The notes beneath the pieces are model-generated. The model was not told the origin of the DNA. It saw only the letters and a program-made list of their open reading frames with translations, and did not search any database. 64,000 bases of DNA from Brachybacterium vulturis (GTDB taxonomy: Bacteria > Actinomycetota > Actinomycetes > Actinomycetales > Dermabacteraceae). Positions 27,101-36,470 of the stretch are shown here, piece after piece. The number at the start of each line of letters is the position of its first letter. The first letter of the stretch is position 1. The translations under genes were made by a program, and so were the position numbers. Location of the stretch: assembly GCF_002407185.1 (NCBI RefSeq), contig NZ_CP023563.1:3100001-3164000 (forward strand), in the 5' to 3' direction.

Positions 27101-28024
27101 TCAGCCGCGCAGCGCCTCCAGCGCCTGCTGCAGGTCCGCGGGGTACTGCGAGCGGTAGGTGACCTCCTGCCCGGACACCGGATGGAGGAAGGTCAGCTCC
27201 ATGGCGTGCAACCACTGGCGGGTCAGCCCCACCTTCTCGGAGAGCGTCGGGTCCGCCCCGTAGAACGGATCACCCACCAGCGGATGGTGCAGTGCGGACA
27301 GGTGCACCCGGATCTGGTGGGTGCGGCCGGTCTCCAGGCCGATCTTCAGCAGGGTCGCGCCCTGGAGGCCCTCGAGGGTCTCGTAGTGGGTGACCGAGTG
27401 CTTGCCGTCGTGGCGCACCGCGAACTTGAAGTCATGCTGCGGGGAGCGGCCGATGGGCGCCTCGATGGTGCCGCGCGGCTGGTCCGGGGTGCCCTGACAG
27501 ACCGCGTGGTAGACCTTCCCGACCTCCCGGGCGCGGAAGGCGTCCTTGAGGGTGGTGTAGGCGCGCTCGGTGCGGGCGACGACCATCAGCCCGCTGGTGC
27601 CCACGTCCAGGCGGCTGACGATGCCCTGCCGCTCCGGGTCGCCGGTGGTGCGGATCTCGACCCCGGCGGCGGCCAGGTGCCCCAGCACGGTGGGGCCCCG
27701 CCAGCCGGCGCTGGGATGCGCGGCGACACCCACGGGCTTGTCGATCACCACGATGTCCTCGTCCTGATGGATCAGGCTCATGCCCTCGGCGATCTGCGGG
27801 CGCACCTCGGCGGCGGGCTTCTCGTCGGGCAGCTCGACGCGGACCACCGCTCCGGGCTCGAGCCGGGTGGAGCGGGCCGGCATCTCGCCGTCGACGAGCA
27901 CGTGCCCGGCCATCACCAGATCGGCGGCGCGGGTGCGGGACAGGCCCAGCATCCGCGAGACGCCCACATCGACCCGCTCACCGGCGAGGCCGTCGGGGAC
28001 CAGCAGGGTGCGGGAGGCGCTCAC
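27101..28024 (-). CDS. RluA-family pseudouridine synthase (RluD-like)
   Basis: A 307-residue enzyme that converts uridine to pseudouridine, probably in 23S rRNA. The N-terminal S4 RNA-binding domain covers about residues 12-75 (ERVDVGVSRMLGLSRTRAADLV). The catalytic motif is SRLDVGTSGL with the essential Asp at residue 140; most homologues have HRLD, so S137 is unusual. GRTHQIRVHL and HPLVGDPFYG are later family motifs. The GTG start overlaps the lspA stop as GTGA. Members of this family at this locus are usually named rluD, but the target uridines cannot be read from sequence. Confidence 0.92.
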   Translation of the reverse strand: MSASRTLLVPDGLAGERVDVGVSRMLGLSRTRAADLVMAGHVLVDGEMPARSTRLEPGAVVRVELPDEKPAAEVRPQIAEGMSLIHQDEDIVVIDKPVGVAAHPSAGWRGPTVLGHLAAAGVEIRTTGDPERQGIVSRLDVGTSGLMVVARTERAYTTLKDAFRAREVGKVYHAVCQGTPDQPRGTIEAPIGRSPQHDFKFAVRHDGKHSVTHYETLEGLQGATLLKIGLETGRTHQIRVHLSALHHPLVGDPFYGADPTLSEKVGLTRQWLHAMELTFLHPVSGQEVTYRSQYPADLQQALEALRG

Positions 28025-28626
28025 CGCGGCTCCTCGGGGGTCGTGTCCCGGCTCTCCTGGGACTCCGGTGCCGGAGCATCGGCGGCGGGATCGGCGGCGA
28101 CGCCGAACAGCCCCAGGGCGATGATCAGGATCGCTCCGCCCACCACGGCCATGTCGGCGATGTTGAAGACCGGCCAGTGGGGCAGCTCGAGGAAGTCCAC
28201 GACGGCGCCGTGGAAGGGCGCGGGATCACGCAGCAGCCGGTCGTGGATGTTGCCGAGCGCGCCGCCCAGGATGAGGCCGAGCGCGAGGGTGTATCCCGGG
28301 GAGCGGACGGCCTTCAGCGCGAAGACGATCACGCCGATGACGATGGCGATCTGCAGACCGGTGACCACCGGTGTGATCTCCGACCCCAGCCCCCAGGCCG
28401 CACCGGTGTTGTACAGCAGGGTCAGCTGCAGGAACTCACCCAGGAAGGGCTGGGGCACCAGCTCCTCCAGGTTCGCCACGGCCCAGTTCTTGGTGATCTG
28501 GTCGATCACCGCGAGCACCGCGGCGATCGCCGCCATGATCCCCAGGACCGTGCCCCGGCTCAGACGGCGGCGAGCGCCGGACCTCTCGGGCCCGGCGCTC
28601 GCCGACTCGGTGGCAGCGTTGTTCAC
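28021..28626 (-). CDS. lspA: lipoprotein signal peptidase (signal peptidase II)
   Basis: A 201-residue inner-membrane aspartyl protease that cleaves prolipoproteins such as the two binding proteins in this window. Four hydrophobic segments are visible. The catalytic aspartates are in GNIHDRL and FNIADMAVV. The motifs DQITKNW and YNTGAAWGL are also present. The N-terminus and Asp/Pro-rich C-terminus extend beyond the core. The GTG start overlaps the divIVA stop as GTGA, and the gene is coupled to the rluD-like gene at the other end, as in many actinobacteria. Confidence 0.95.
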   Translation of the reverse strand: MNNAATESASAGPERSGARRRLSRGTVLGIMAAIAAVLAVIDQITKNWAVANLEELVPQPFLGEFLQLTLLYNTGAAWGLGSEITPVVTGLQIAIVIGVIVFALKAVRSPGYTLALGLILGGALGNIHDRLLRDPAPFHGAVVDFLELPHWPVFNIADMAVVGGAILIIALGLFGVAADPAADAPAPESQESRDTTPEEPR

Positions 28627-29366
28627 AGACCGAAGTTCGCCTGCTTGTCCTGCGTCTCGCTGGTGTCGAGATCGCGGAGCTGGTTCTCCAGGTAGTTGCG
28701 CAGACGGTTGCGGTAGTCGCGCTCGAAGTTGCGCAGGCCCTCGATGGTCTTGTCGAGCTCGGCCTTCTTCTCCTGGAGCTCGGTGAGGGTGAGGCGGGAC
28801 TTCTCCTCGGCCTCGCCCACGATCCGCTTGTGCTCGTCGTTGGCCTCGGTGATCAGGCGGTCGCGCTCGTCCTCACCGTTCTTGACGTGCTCGTCGTGCA
28901 GACGGTTCGCCAGGGCGATGATGCCGGCCGCGGACTGGTCCGGGGTCTCCTGCACGGGAGCGGCCTCGACGGCGGGCTGCGGCGCGGTGGCGGCGTCCGC
29001 GGAGGCGGTCTCCTGCACGGCGGTGTCGGCGACGACGGTGTCCTCGTCGGCCGCGACCGCGTCCGTCTCGTCCGCGGTCTCATCGGCGTCGGTGACCGGG
29101 GCGGTGTCGATGATCGCGTCGGTCTCGCCGGTCGCGGACACGTCCGCGACGGGGGCGACGGCGGTCTCGCCGGTCTCGAGCTCGGCGATGCGGTTGTGCG
29201 CCTCCTCGAGCTCCTTCTTCAGCCGCTCGTTCTCGGCGATGAGTTCCTTGAGACGAGGTTCCACGTCGTTGTCGAGGAAGTTGTCCACCTCGTCCATGTC
29301 GTAGCCCTCGGAGAACCGGACGGGGGTGAACCGCTGATTCTGCAGGTCTTCGGGCATCAGAGCCAT
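28623..29366 (-). CDS. divIVA: polar growth and division protein DivIVA (Wag31-like)
   Basis: A 247-residue cytoplasmic coiled-coil protein that marks poles and septa in actinobacteria. The N-terminal membrane-binding domain reads RFTPVRFSEGYDMDEVDNFLD, followed by coil LKELIAENERLKKELEEAHNRIAELE. A long Ala/Thr/Asp-rich linker (about residues 67-145) separates it from a second coiled coil (DRLITEANDEHKRIVGEAEEK to the C-terminus). AAAGGTG lies 6 nt before the ATG at 29366. It sits in the usual place at the end of the dcw cluster, after yggT. Confidence 0.95.
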   Translation of the reverse strand: MALMPEDLQNQRFTPVRFSEGYDMDEVDNFLDNDVEPRLKELIAENERLKKELEEAHNRIAELETGETAVAPVADVSATGETDAIIDTAPVTDADETADETDAVAADEDTVVADTAVQETASADAATAPQPAVEAAPVQETPDQSAAGIIALANRLHDEHVKNGEDERDRLITEANDEHKRIVGEAEEKSRLTLTELQEKKAELDKTIEGLRNFERDYRNRLRNYLENQLRDLDTSETQDKQANFGL

Positions 29367-29460
29367 GGGTCACCTTTTCCTAGTGATTACGTCAGAAGCG
29401 CGGTGCGCGCAGTGCCGTCAGCCTAGCGGATGCCGCGGAACTTCCCGAACCGGAAGGTCG

Positions 29461-29751
29461 TCACATCGCCAGGCTGCCGAGGACCCGCAGCAGGATCCAT
29501 CCGACGATCAGCAGGAGCATCAGGCTCAGGTCCAGGGAGACGGCGCCGATGCGCAGCGGCGGGATCAGGCGCCGGAGCCCCTTCACCGGCGGGTCGGTCA
29601 GCGTGTAGACGACCTCGAACAGCACGAGCACCAGTCCCGAGGGCCGGTACTCCCTCGCGTAGGACTGGATCCATTCGAGCACCAGTCGCGCGATGAGCAC
29701 GATCAGATATATCAGGACTGCGAGGTACAGCGCTCCCGCGATGAGCTGCAC
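29461..29751 (-). CDS. yggT: YggT family membrane protein
   Basis: A 96-residue protein with two membrane segments (ALYLAVLIYLIVLIARLVLEWI and SLDLSLMLLLIVGWILLRVL) joined by a loop containing TDPPVKGLRRLIPP, the YggT signature. Its biochemical role is unsettled; the family is found next to sepF and divIVA and has been tied to osmotic tolerance and division. It follows sepF by 6 bp and precedes divIVA. Confidence 0.93.
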   Translation of the reverse strand: MQLIAGALYLAVLIYLIVLIARLVLEWIQSYAREYRPSGLVLVLFEVVYTLTDPPVKGLRRLIPPLRIGAVSLDLSLMLLLIVGWILLRVLGSLAM

Positions 29752-29757
29752 GGGATC

Positions 29758-30246
29758 TCAGCTCTGGTTGTAGAAGCTGCCCTCGTCGGCAGAGCTGTCT
29801 CCGTCGACCTGGACGAACTCCGGGGAGAGCAGGAACACCTTGGAGGTGACGCGCTCGATGGTCCCGCGCAGACCGAACACCAGGCCCGCCGAGAAGTCGA
29901 CCATGCGCTTGGCGTCGCCGTCCTGCATGTCCGTGAGGTTCATGATGACCGGCACGCCGTCACGGAACGACTCGCCGATCGCCTTCGCGTCGTTGTAGGA
30001 CCGCGGATGGATCGTGGTGATGCGGTGCATCGACTCCTCCACTGCCGGGGCCATCGAGACCACGTTGGAATGCTGACGGATCGGGGTCACCTGGGCCTCC
30101 CGGTCTGGTGCGGGCTCAGGGCCTCGCTCGGTGCGGCGGGGCGCAGCGACGGCCTCGTCATGGCGGAGCCGCTCGTCCTCGTAGTACTCGTCGTCGACCT
30201 CGTTGGCGAGGCCGAGGGCGACCATGGCGTTGCGCCAGTTTCCCAT
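29758..30246 (-). CDS. sepF: cell division protein SepF
   Basis: A 162-residue membrane-tethered FtsZ anchor, important where FtsA is absent, as here. The N-terminal [13 protein letters not shown] is a plausible amphipathic membrane helix. After an acidic and Pro-rich linker comes the SepF core ([54 protein letters not shown]). I chose the ATG at 30246 because GGGAG precedes it by 8 nt and the membrane helix starts there. It binds the conserved FtsZ C-terminal tail (LDLPSFLK), visible in the FtsZ of this cluster. Confidence 0.94.
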   Translation of the reverse strand: MGNWRNAMVALGLANEVDDEYYEDERLRHDEAVAAPRRTERGPEPAPDREAQVTPIRQHSNVVSMAPAVEESMHRITTIHPRSYNDAKAIGESFRDGVPVIMNLTDMQDGDAKRMVDFSAGLVFGLRGTIERVTSKVFLLSPEFVQVDGDSSADEGSFYNQS

Positions 30247-30429
30247 CGCAGATCTCCCAGTCTGTTGTTCACGCTGACCTGGGCTCCAGGGAAGCACGGG
30301 GAGTGCGCGGGAGCCCTTGCCCACTGAAAGTACCGTAGGCATTTCCTCCGCGACGGGAGGCGACCGGCGTGTCGTGGGCGTGTCCGGTGCGGCAGGGCTC
30401 ACCCGGCCGGCGCCGCCGGGCCCGCGGGC

Positions 30430-31164
30430 TCACGCGCGGCGGAGCACCCCGGCGAAGCGGCCGGTGCGCGCAGCGCGGCGGTAGGAGAAGAAGCGTTCGT
30501 CCTCGAGGGTGCAGGGATGCTCCACATCGAGCGCGGCGCGCGCCACCCCCGAGGCTTCGAGCACGGCAGCCGCTCCGGCGCGCAGGTCCAGTGACGGCGT
30601 GCCCCAGGAGGTCCGTGCCCAGGTCTCGGGCAGCACGGCCGCGGCCTCCTCGCGCATGGTGGCGGACACCTCGTAGCAGGCGCCGCAGATCGAGGGGCCG
30701 ATGCTCGCCTCGAGATCCCCCGGGTGCGCCCCCAGCCCGATCAGCGCCTCGACCGTGCGCTCGAGCACCCCGGTCAGCAGGCCCTGGCGGCCGGCGTGGG
30801 CGACCGCCACGACGCCGGCGACGGGATCGGACAGCAGCACCGGCAGGCAGTCGGCGACCATGATCGCCAGGGCGACGTCGTCCCGGTCGGTGACGATCGC
30901 ATCCGCTGTGCGCACCGGCACCTCCCCCGTCGCCGGCAGCACGTGGACGTCAGCGGAGTGGACCTGGTCGACGAAGACCAACGGTGCTCCGATCTCCGCG
31001 GCGAGCAGGGCGCGGTTGTGCTGGACGCGGTCCTCGACGTCCCCGACGTGGCGGGCCAGGTTCAACCCGGCGTGGTCCCCGGTGCTCACTCCCCCGTCCC
31101 GGCCCGTGAACAGGGCACGGGCCCCGCGAAGACGCGGGGCCCGTGCGGTGAGCGGTGAGCTCAC
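30430..31164 (-). CDS. pgeF: PgeF/YfiH laccase-domain purine nucleoside or peptidoglycan editing protein
   Basis: A 244-residue copper/zinc-type laccase-domain protein. The family metal ligands are visible as [20 protein letters not shown] and AVAHAGRQG, with the later [13 protein letters not shown]. Homologues remove misincorporated L-Ser from peptidoglycan precursors in E. coli, and others act as purine nucleoside phosphorylases. The GTG start overlaps the ftsZ stop as GTGA. Its place after ftsZ is standard in actinobacteria; the yggS gene that often follows is missing here. Confidence 0.92.
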   Translation of the reverse strand: MSSPLTARAPRLRGARALFTGRDGGVSTGDHAGLNLARHVGDVEDRVQHNRALLAAEIGAPLVFVDQVHSADVHVLPATGEVPVRTADAIVTDRDDVALAIMVADCLPVLLSDPVAGVVAVAHAGRQGLLTGVLERTVEALIGLGAHPGDLEASIGPSICGACYEVSATMREEAAAVLPETWARTSWGTPSLDLRAGAAAVLEASGVARAALDVEHPCTLEDERFFSYRRAARTGRFAGVLRRA

Positions 31165-32480
31165 TTGAGGAACGAGGGCAGATCGAGATCGTCGTCGTCC
31201 GACGGCGGCTCCTCGATGTGCGGCGGGCGCGCGGGCTCCCGCTCGGGGGCCCGCGGTGCCGGCTGCGGGGCGGCCTGGCTCTGCGCCGCGTCCTGGCCTC
31301 CCTCGGTGTCCGCGGCATCCATGACCTCGGTCTCGGCTTCCGCGGCGCTGCCGCGCGACGGGGAGAAGGCCTGCTGCGGCAGACCCCAGGCGCCGGGCGC
31401 GGCGCCGTGCCCGCTCTGGGCGGGGCGCTGCTCCTGGGCCGCCGGGCGGGGCTGGGCGGCACGCGGCGCCGCGGCCTGCTCGACGCGCGGGGTCGCGCGC
31501 TGCTGGGGGGCGATGTCATGGCGCGGGGCCGGACCGCCGCCCTCGAAGCCGGCGGCGATGACGGTCACGCGGACCTCATCGCCCAGGGCGTCGTCGATGA
31601 CGGAGCCGAAGATGATGTTCGCATCCGGGTGCGCGGCCTCCTGCACCAGGCGGGCCGCCTCCGAGACCTCGTACAGGCCCAGGTCGCTGCCGCCCTGGAT
31701 GGACAGGAGCACGCCGTAGGCGCCGTCGATCGAGGCCTCGAGCAGCGGGCTGGAGACCGCGAGCTCGGCGGCCTGCAGGGCGCGGTCGTCGCCGCGCGCC
31801 GAGCCGATGCCCATCAGGGCGCTGCCGGCGCCCTGCATGACGGACTTGACGTCCGCGAAGTCGAGGTTGATCAGGCCCGGGGTGGTGATCAGGTCCGTGA
31901 TGCCCTGGACACCGGAGAGGAGGACCTGGTCCGCGCTCTTGAAGGCGTCGAGCATGGAGACCTGCTTGTCCGCGATGGACAGCAGCCGGTCGTTGGGGAT
32001 CACGATGAGGGTGTCGACCTCGGCCTGCAGCCCGGCGATGCCGGACTCGGCCTGGGTGGAGCGACGGCGGCCCTCGAAGGTGAAGGGGCGGGTGACCACG
32101 CCGATGGTCAGCGCGCCGAGGCTGCGGGCGATCTTGGCGACCACGGGGGCGCCGCCGGTGCCGGTGCCGCCGCCCTCGCCGGCGGTCACGAAGACCATGT
32201 CGGCCCCGCGCATGACCTCTTCGATCTCCTCGGCGTGGTCCTCGGCGGCCCGCTTGCCGACCTCGGGGTCGGCGCCGGCGCCGAGTCCACGGGTGATGTC
32301 CTTGCCGACGTCGAGCTTGACGTCCGCGTCGGACATCAGCAGCGCCTGGGCGTCGGTGTTGATCGCGATGAACTCGACGCCCTTCATCCCGGACTCGATC
32401 ATGCGGTTGACAGCATTGACACCTCCGCCGCCGACGCCGACGACCTTGATGACTGCGAGTGAGATCTGGGTTCCGGCCAC
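31161..32480 (-). CDS. ftsZ: cell division GTPase FtsZ
   Basis: The tubulin-like protein that forms the Z-ring. It is 439 residues from the GTG at 32480, with AAGGA 7 nt upstream. The N-terminal GTPase domain shows [24 protein letters not shown] and the tubulin signature [10 protein letters not shown] (about 103-112); the catalytic T7-loop segment is [11 protein letters not shown]. An Ala/Pro/Gln-rich linker leads to the conserved tail DLDLPSFLK, which binds SepF. Its own promoter lies in the 215-bp gap after ftsQ. Confidence 0.97.
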   Translation of the reverse strand: MAGTQISLAVIKVVGVGGGGVNAVNRMIESGMKGVEFIAINTDAQALLMSDADVKLDVGKDITRGLGAGADPEVGKRAAEDHAEEIEEVMRGADMVFVTAGEGGGTGTGGAPVVAKIARSLGALTIGVVTRPFTFEGRRRSTQAESGIAGLQAEVDTLIVIPNDRLLSIADKQVSMLDAFKSADQVLLSGVQGITDLITTPGLINLDFADVKSVMQGAGSALMGIGSARGDDRALQAAELAVSSPLLEASIDGAYGVLLSIQGGSDLGLYEVSEAARLVQEAAHPDANIIFGSVIDDALGDEVRVTVIAAGFEGGGPAPRHDIAPQQRATPRVEQAAAPRAAQPRPAAQEQRPAQSGHGAAPGAWGLPQQAFSPSRGSAAEAETEVMDAADTEGGQDAAQSQAAPQPAPRAPEREPARPPHIEEPPSDDDDLDLPSFLK

Positions 32481-32604
32481 GTTTGGGTCCTTGCTCTTGT
32501 CGTTCCTCCGCGGAGAGGGGCCTGCGTCGCACCTGGTCGTGGACTTCCAAAACCCTCGACCTCGAGTTGAGGTTCGGACTTCGGGGCGCCTCTCCTTTCC
32601 TCTG

Positions 32605-32633
32605 ACGCTAGGGACCGGTGCACGTGCACGCAA
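32605..32633 (-). promoter_or_regulatory. sigma-70-type promoter upstream of ftsZ
   Basis: Minus strand: TTGCGT (32628-32633), 17-bp spacer, TAGCGT (32605-32610), followed by a leader of about 118 nt before the ftsZ GTG. Both hexamers fit the housekeeping consensus of actinobacteria. It would let ftsZ and following genes be expressed apart from the long upstream operon. Confidence 0.6.
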
Positions 32634-32695
32634 ACACAAAGGGTGCGTGTCGTCGCCCGGGGCGGGCGAGATCACCGTGGCGAGCTCGGCCGGCG

Positions 32696-33811
32696 TCAGC
32701 GGGTGACGGGGGCGACCGGCGAGGAGACGTCGATGACGGAGCCCGGCCGGCCGAGCAGCGCCTGGACCACCTCGGCCTTGAGCTCCGCGTCACGGGCATC
32801 ACCCCACACGACGGTCTTGGCACCCCCGCCCTCGAGGGCGAGCTCGAAGGTGACGTCGCTCGTGCTGGAGGCCGAGACCTCCCGGATCGCGCCGCGCAGC
32901 GAGGCGGGCATCTCCGCGAGGACCTCGCTCATCGCGGCGGCCGCTCCCTCGGGATCGGTGGAACCGCTGGTGACCGTGAGCGGGACCAGGCTCTGCCCCT
33001 CCCCCGCCGCGGCGGGCAGCTCCTGCCCGTCCTCCCCGACCACCACCGAGGTGCCGTCGAGCTCGGTGAGCAGCGCGATCGGGGCGGCCTCGGTGATGCT
33101 CACCCGGACCCCGTCCGGCCAGACCCGCTCGACGTCGACGGAGGCGACCCCGGGCACCGCGCCGACCTGCTCGGCGATCTCCCCGGAGGGCAGCAGCAGC
33201 ACGCTGCCGTCGGCGCCGGGCCCCATCGCGGCGCGGATGTCCGCGTCCTCGACGTAGCCGGTGCCCTCGACCTCCACCTCGTGGACCTGCAGCGCGGGCA
33301 GGAAGATCGCGGTGACCAAGGCGGCGACCACCAGTGCCGCGGTGATCGCGATGCCGATGACGATCGCGCGGCGGCGACGGCGCCAGGGACGGCCCACCAC
33401 CAGCTCGCGGAAGCGGCCGGCGGCCTGGACCACCCGGCCGCCGTCCGTCGGCTCCTCAGCCGCCGCGGCGACGGGGCGCGGGCGGCCGACGGTCCGGGAG
33501 CGGGGAGCCGGTGCGGGCGACGCAGCCGACGGGACAGAGCGGGTCGCGGGGGCGGAGCGCGCGGGCGCGGACGATGCGGAGGGGGCGGAGCGCGCCGAGG
33601 CCGACGGGGCGGCGGCCGACGAGGCCGGGGACGCCGGCGCAGGGCGTGCCGGACGCGCCGGACCCGCCGTGCGCGAGGGCGCGGGAGCGGGTGGGACCTC
33701 GGGCGCGCGCCGCCGGGCGGCCGGGGTCTTCGAGGTGCGCTGCGAGCTCGCCGACGCCGCCGGCCGTCGGGGGCTCTGCCGGGGCCGAGGGGCGGTGGGG
33801 CGCCGGGCCAT
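32696..33811 (-). CDS. ftsQ: division protein FtsQ with long Ala/Pro/Ser-rich cytoplasmic tail
   Basis: A 371-residue bitopic membrane protein of the divisome. Residues 1-148 are cytoplasmic and dominated by Ala, Pro, Ser and Arg. A basic stop (RPWRRRRR) precedes the single membrane helix at about 150-172. The POTRA domain follows (about 175-243: [36 protein letters not shown]), then the FtsQ C-terminal domain. Typical FtsQ tails are much shorter. The ATG overlaps the murC stop as TGATG. With FtsL it regulates FtsWI-driven septal synthesis. Confidence 0.92.
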   Translation of the reverse strand: MARRPTAPRPRQSPRRPAASASSQRTSKTPAARRRAPEVPPAPAPSRTAGPARPARPAPASPASSAAAPSASARSAPSASSAPARSAPATRSVPSAASPAPAPRSRTVGRPRPVAAAAEEPTDGGRVVQAAGRFRELVVGRPWRRRRRAIVIGIAITAALVVAALVTAIFLPALQVHEVEVEGTGYVEDADIRAAMGPGADGSVLLLPSGEIAEQVGAVPGVASVDVERVWPDGVRVSITEAAPIALLTELDGTSVVVGEDGQELPAAAGEGQSLVPLTVTSGSTDPEGAAAAMSEVLAEMPASLRGAIREVSASSTSDVTFELALEGGGAKTVVWGDARDAELKAEVVQALLGRPGSVIDVSSPVAPVTR

Positions 33812-35346
33812 CAGGGGCGTCCTCGGGCGGCGTCCAGCGCGGCCATCAGCCCGGGGGTGATCTCCACGATGTCCCCGGCACCGAGCATCAGCAGCAGGTC
33901 ATCGGGGCGGGCGGTCGCGACGACCCGTGCCACGAGGTCCTCGTCCCCGGCGACCGGCTCCACGGCCGCGGCCGCGAGGTCGGTGATCGTGCGCGCATCG
34001 ACCGTCGGATCCGGGTCCTCACGGGCCGCGTAGACGGGCAGCACCCAGGCCAGATCGGCGGCCGAGAGCGCGGCGGCGAAGTCGACCGCGAAGTCGCGGG
34101 TGCGGGAGAACAGGTGCGGCTGGAATCCGACGAGGACCCGACCCGGCACCGGCTGCGCGGCGACGATCCCGCGGGCGGCGGCGATGGTCGCGGCCACCTC
34201 CCGCGGATGGTGGGCGTAGTCGTCCACCACGGTCACTCCCCCGGCGGTCCCGGCCACGTCGAAGCGGCGGGAGGCGCCCGTGAAGGTCCCCAGCCCGGCG
34301 GCGAGGGCGGTGAGGTCCGCCTCCGGCACGGCGGCGGCGCTCGCGGCGAGCGCGCCGAGGGCGTTGAGCACGTTGTGGTGCCCGGTGACCGACAGCTGCG
34401 CGGTGAGCTCCCCGCGGGGCGTGTCGATCACGATCTCGGCGCCGCGGGGGCCGCTGCGCTCCTGCCGCAGCGCCCACTGGGCGTCCTCGCCGGTGCCGTA
34501 GCCCACGACGCTGAGGCCGCGCTCGGCCGCGCGCTGCCCGAGCGCGCGGGCGCCCGGGTCGTCGGCGCACACCACGAGCGTGCCGCCCGGGGCGAGCTGC
34601 GTGGTGAGGGCATCGAACGCCGCGGTGAGGTGCGCCGCGTCGCCGTGGAAGTCGAGGTGGTCGGGCTCGAGGTTGGTCACCACCAGGGAGCGCGGGGCGA
34701 AGGCGAGGAAGGAGCCGTCGGACTCATCGGCCTCGACCACCGCGAGCCCGCTGCCCGTGGCGCGATCGGACGGTGCGGGCGGCAGGGACGCCTCGGCGCC
34801 GAGGCCGGCGTTGCGGCCCAGATCGGGCACCGCCGCGCCGAGCGCCCAGGCGGGGTCGTGCCCCGCGCCGCGCAGCGCGGTCACGGCCATCCCCGTGGTG
34901 GTGGTCTTCCCGTGGGTGCCGGCGACGGCGACCAGGTCGCGGTCGCGGAGCAGACCGGCGAGGGCGGCGGCGCGGTGGATGACGGGGATCCCCCGCTCGC
35001 GGGCGGTGAGCACCTCGGGATTGTCGGCCCGCACGGCGGTGGAGACGATCACCAGGTCGAGGTCCGGGGCCAGCAGGCCTGCGTCGAAGCCGATGCCGAT
35101 GCGGGCACCGGCTGCGCGCAGCGGGGCGATGAACTGGCCCTCCTGCGAGTCGGAGCCGCTGACGGTGAGCCCGGACTCGAGCGCGAGACGGGCGACGGCG
35201 CTCATCCCGGCTCCGCCGATGCGCACCACGTGCACCGAGCGCACGTCCTCCGCCGGCCAGCCCGGCTGGGTGACCACGTCGCCGGCACGCAGGATCGTGC
35301 GCGGGGTCACCGGCGGCAGGGAACCGTTCTCGGGGGCAGAAGTCAT
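33811..35346 (-). CDS. murC: UDP-N-acetylmuramate--L-alanine ligase
   Basis: The first Mur ligase, adding L-Ala to UDP-MurNAc in the cytoplasm. It is 511 residues. The N-terminal domain has HVVRIGGAGMSAVARLAL, and the ATP-binding loop is VAGTHGKTTTTGM. NLEPDHLDFHG and VVDDYAHHPREV are MurC motifs. I chose the ATG at 35346, at the start of the conserved region; an upstream in-frame start at 35385 adds 13 residues of no known homology. Only a weak ribosome site (GGTGAG) precedes it. It lies 35 bp after murG. Confidence 0.96.
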   Translation of the reverse strand: MTSAPENGSLPPVTPRTILRAGDVVTQPGWPAEDVRSVHVVRIGGAGMSAVARLALESGLTVSGSDSQEGQFIAPLRAAGARIGIGFDAGLLAPDLDLVIVSTAVRADNPEVLTARERGIPVIHRAAALAGLLRDRDLVAVAGTHGKTTTTGMAVTALRGAGHDPAWALGAAVPDLGRNAGLGAEASLPPAPSDRATGSGLAVVEADESDGSFLAFAPRSLVVTNLEPDHLDFHGDAAHLTAAFDALTTQLAPGGTLVVCADDPGARALGQRAAERGLSVVGYGTGEDAQWALRQERSGPRGAEIVIDTPRGELTAQLSVTGHHNVLNALGALAASAAAVPEADLTALAAGLGTFTGASRRFDVAGTAGGVTVVDDYAHHPREVAATIAAARGIVAAQPVPGRVLVGFQPHLFSRTRDFAVDFAAALSAADLAWVLPVYAAREDPDPTVDARTITDLAAAAVEPVAGDEDLVARVVATARPDDLLLMLGAGDIVEITPGLMAALDAARGRP

Positions 35347-35381
35347 GTGCTCACCGTAATCCGCTGGGCGCCTCGCCCGCG

Positions 35382-36470
35382 TCACGCCCGGCGTGCGACG
35401 CCGGTCACCACGTCGGCCATGACCTCGGCGGCGTCGGTGATCCCGAAGGCGCGCGCGGCCTCGCTCATCCCCTGCAGCCGGTCCCGGTCCTGCAGCAGGG
35501 GCAGCACCTGCTCGGTGAGGCGCGCGGCGTCGAGCTCGGCGTCCGGGATCAGCAGGGCGCCGCCGGCGGCGACGACCTGCTCCCCGTTCAGCGCCTGCTC
35601 GCCGTTGCCGATGGGCAGCGGGACCAGCACGGCGGGGAGGCCGACGGCGGTGAGTTCGCTGACGGTCCCGGCGCCGGAGCGGGTCAGGGCGAGATCGGCC
35701 GCGGCGTAGGCGTCCTCCATCGCGGTCACGTACTCGAGCACGCGGTAGCCCTCGTGCTCGGGGAGGTCCTCGGCCTTGCCGCGACCGGAGACGTGCAGGA
35801 TCTGCGCACCGGCGTCGACGAACGCCTGCGCGGCCTCCGCCACGGCGGCGTTCAGACGCTGGGCGCCGAGGGAGCCCCCGGTGACCAGCAGCACGGGGCG
35901 GGCGGGGTCCAGGCCCATGCTGCGCACCGCCTCCTCACGGCGTGCGGCGCGGTCGAGATGGGCGATCGCTGCCCGCATCGGCATGCCGATGCGGCGGGCG
36001 CCGGGCAGGCTCGAGCCCTCGAAGGCGGTGAGGACGGCCGCGGCGCGGGGCGCCCCGAGCCGGTTGGCCAGGCCCGGCCGCCGGTTCGCCTCATGGACCA
36101 CCAGTGGGCGCCGCAGCGAGGCGGCGGCGAGGTAGGCGGGAGGGCAGACGTAGCCCCCGAACCCGGCGACCACGTCGATCTCGCGCTCGCGCAGCAGGGT
36201 GCGGACCTCGCGCAGCGTGCTCAGGAAGCGGCCCGGGAAGCGCAGCGCGGCACCATTCGGACGACGGGGGAAGGGCACCTTGTCGATGGTGACCAGCTCG
36301 AAGCCGGCCGCGGGCACCAGGTCGACCTCGAGCCCCTGCGGGGTCCCCAGCACGGTGATCTCCGCCTCGGGACAGCGACGGGCGATCTGGGCGGCGGTGG
36401 CCAGCAGCGGCGAGACGTGCCCGGCGCTGCCGCCACCGGCCAGGAGGATGCGCGGCGTGGTGGAGGACAT
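35382..36470 (-). CDS. murG: undecaprenyl-PP-MurNAc-pentapeptide GlcNAc transferase
   Basis: The GT28 glycosyltransferase that converts lipid I to lipid II on the inner face of the membrane. It is 362 residues. The N-terminal loop GGGSAGHVSPLLA, VAGFGGYVCPPAYLAA, the GGSLGAQRLN loop and the UDP-GlcNAc site RSGAGTVSELTAVG are all present. The ATG at 36470 overlaps the ftsW stop by one base (TGATG); reading further upstream in the frame only shadows ftsW. Confidence 0.96.
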   Translation of the reverse strand: MSSTTPRILLAGGGSAGHVSPLLATAAQIARRCPEAEITVLGTPQGLEVDLVPAAGFELVTIDKVPFPRRPNGAALRFPGRFLSTLREVRTLLREREIDVVAGFGGYVCPPAYLAAASLRRPLVVHEANRRPGLANRLGAPRAAAVLTAFEGSSLPGARRIGMPMRAAIAHLDRAARREEAVRSMGLDPARPVLLVTGGSLGAQRLNAAVAEAAQAFVDAGAQILHVSGRGKAEDLPEHEGYRVLEYVTAMEDAYAAADLALTRSGAGTVSELTAVGLPAVLVPLPIGNGEQALNGEQVVAAGGALLIPDAELDAARLTEQVLPLLQDRDRLQGMSEAARAFGITDAAEVMADVVTGVARRA

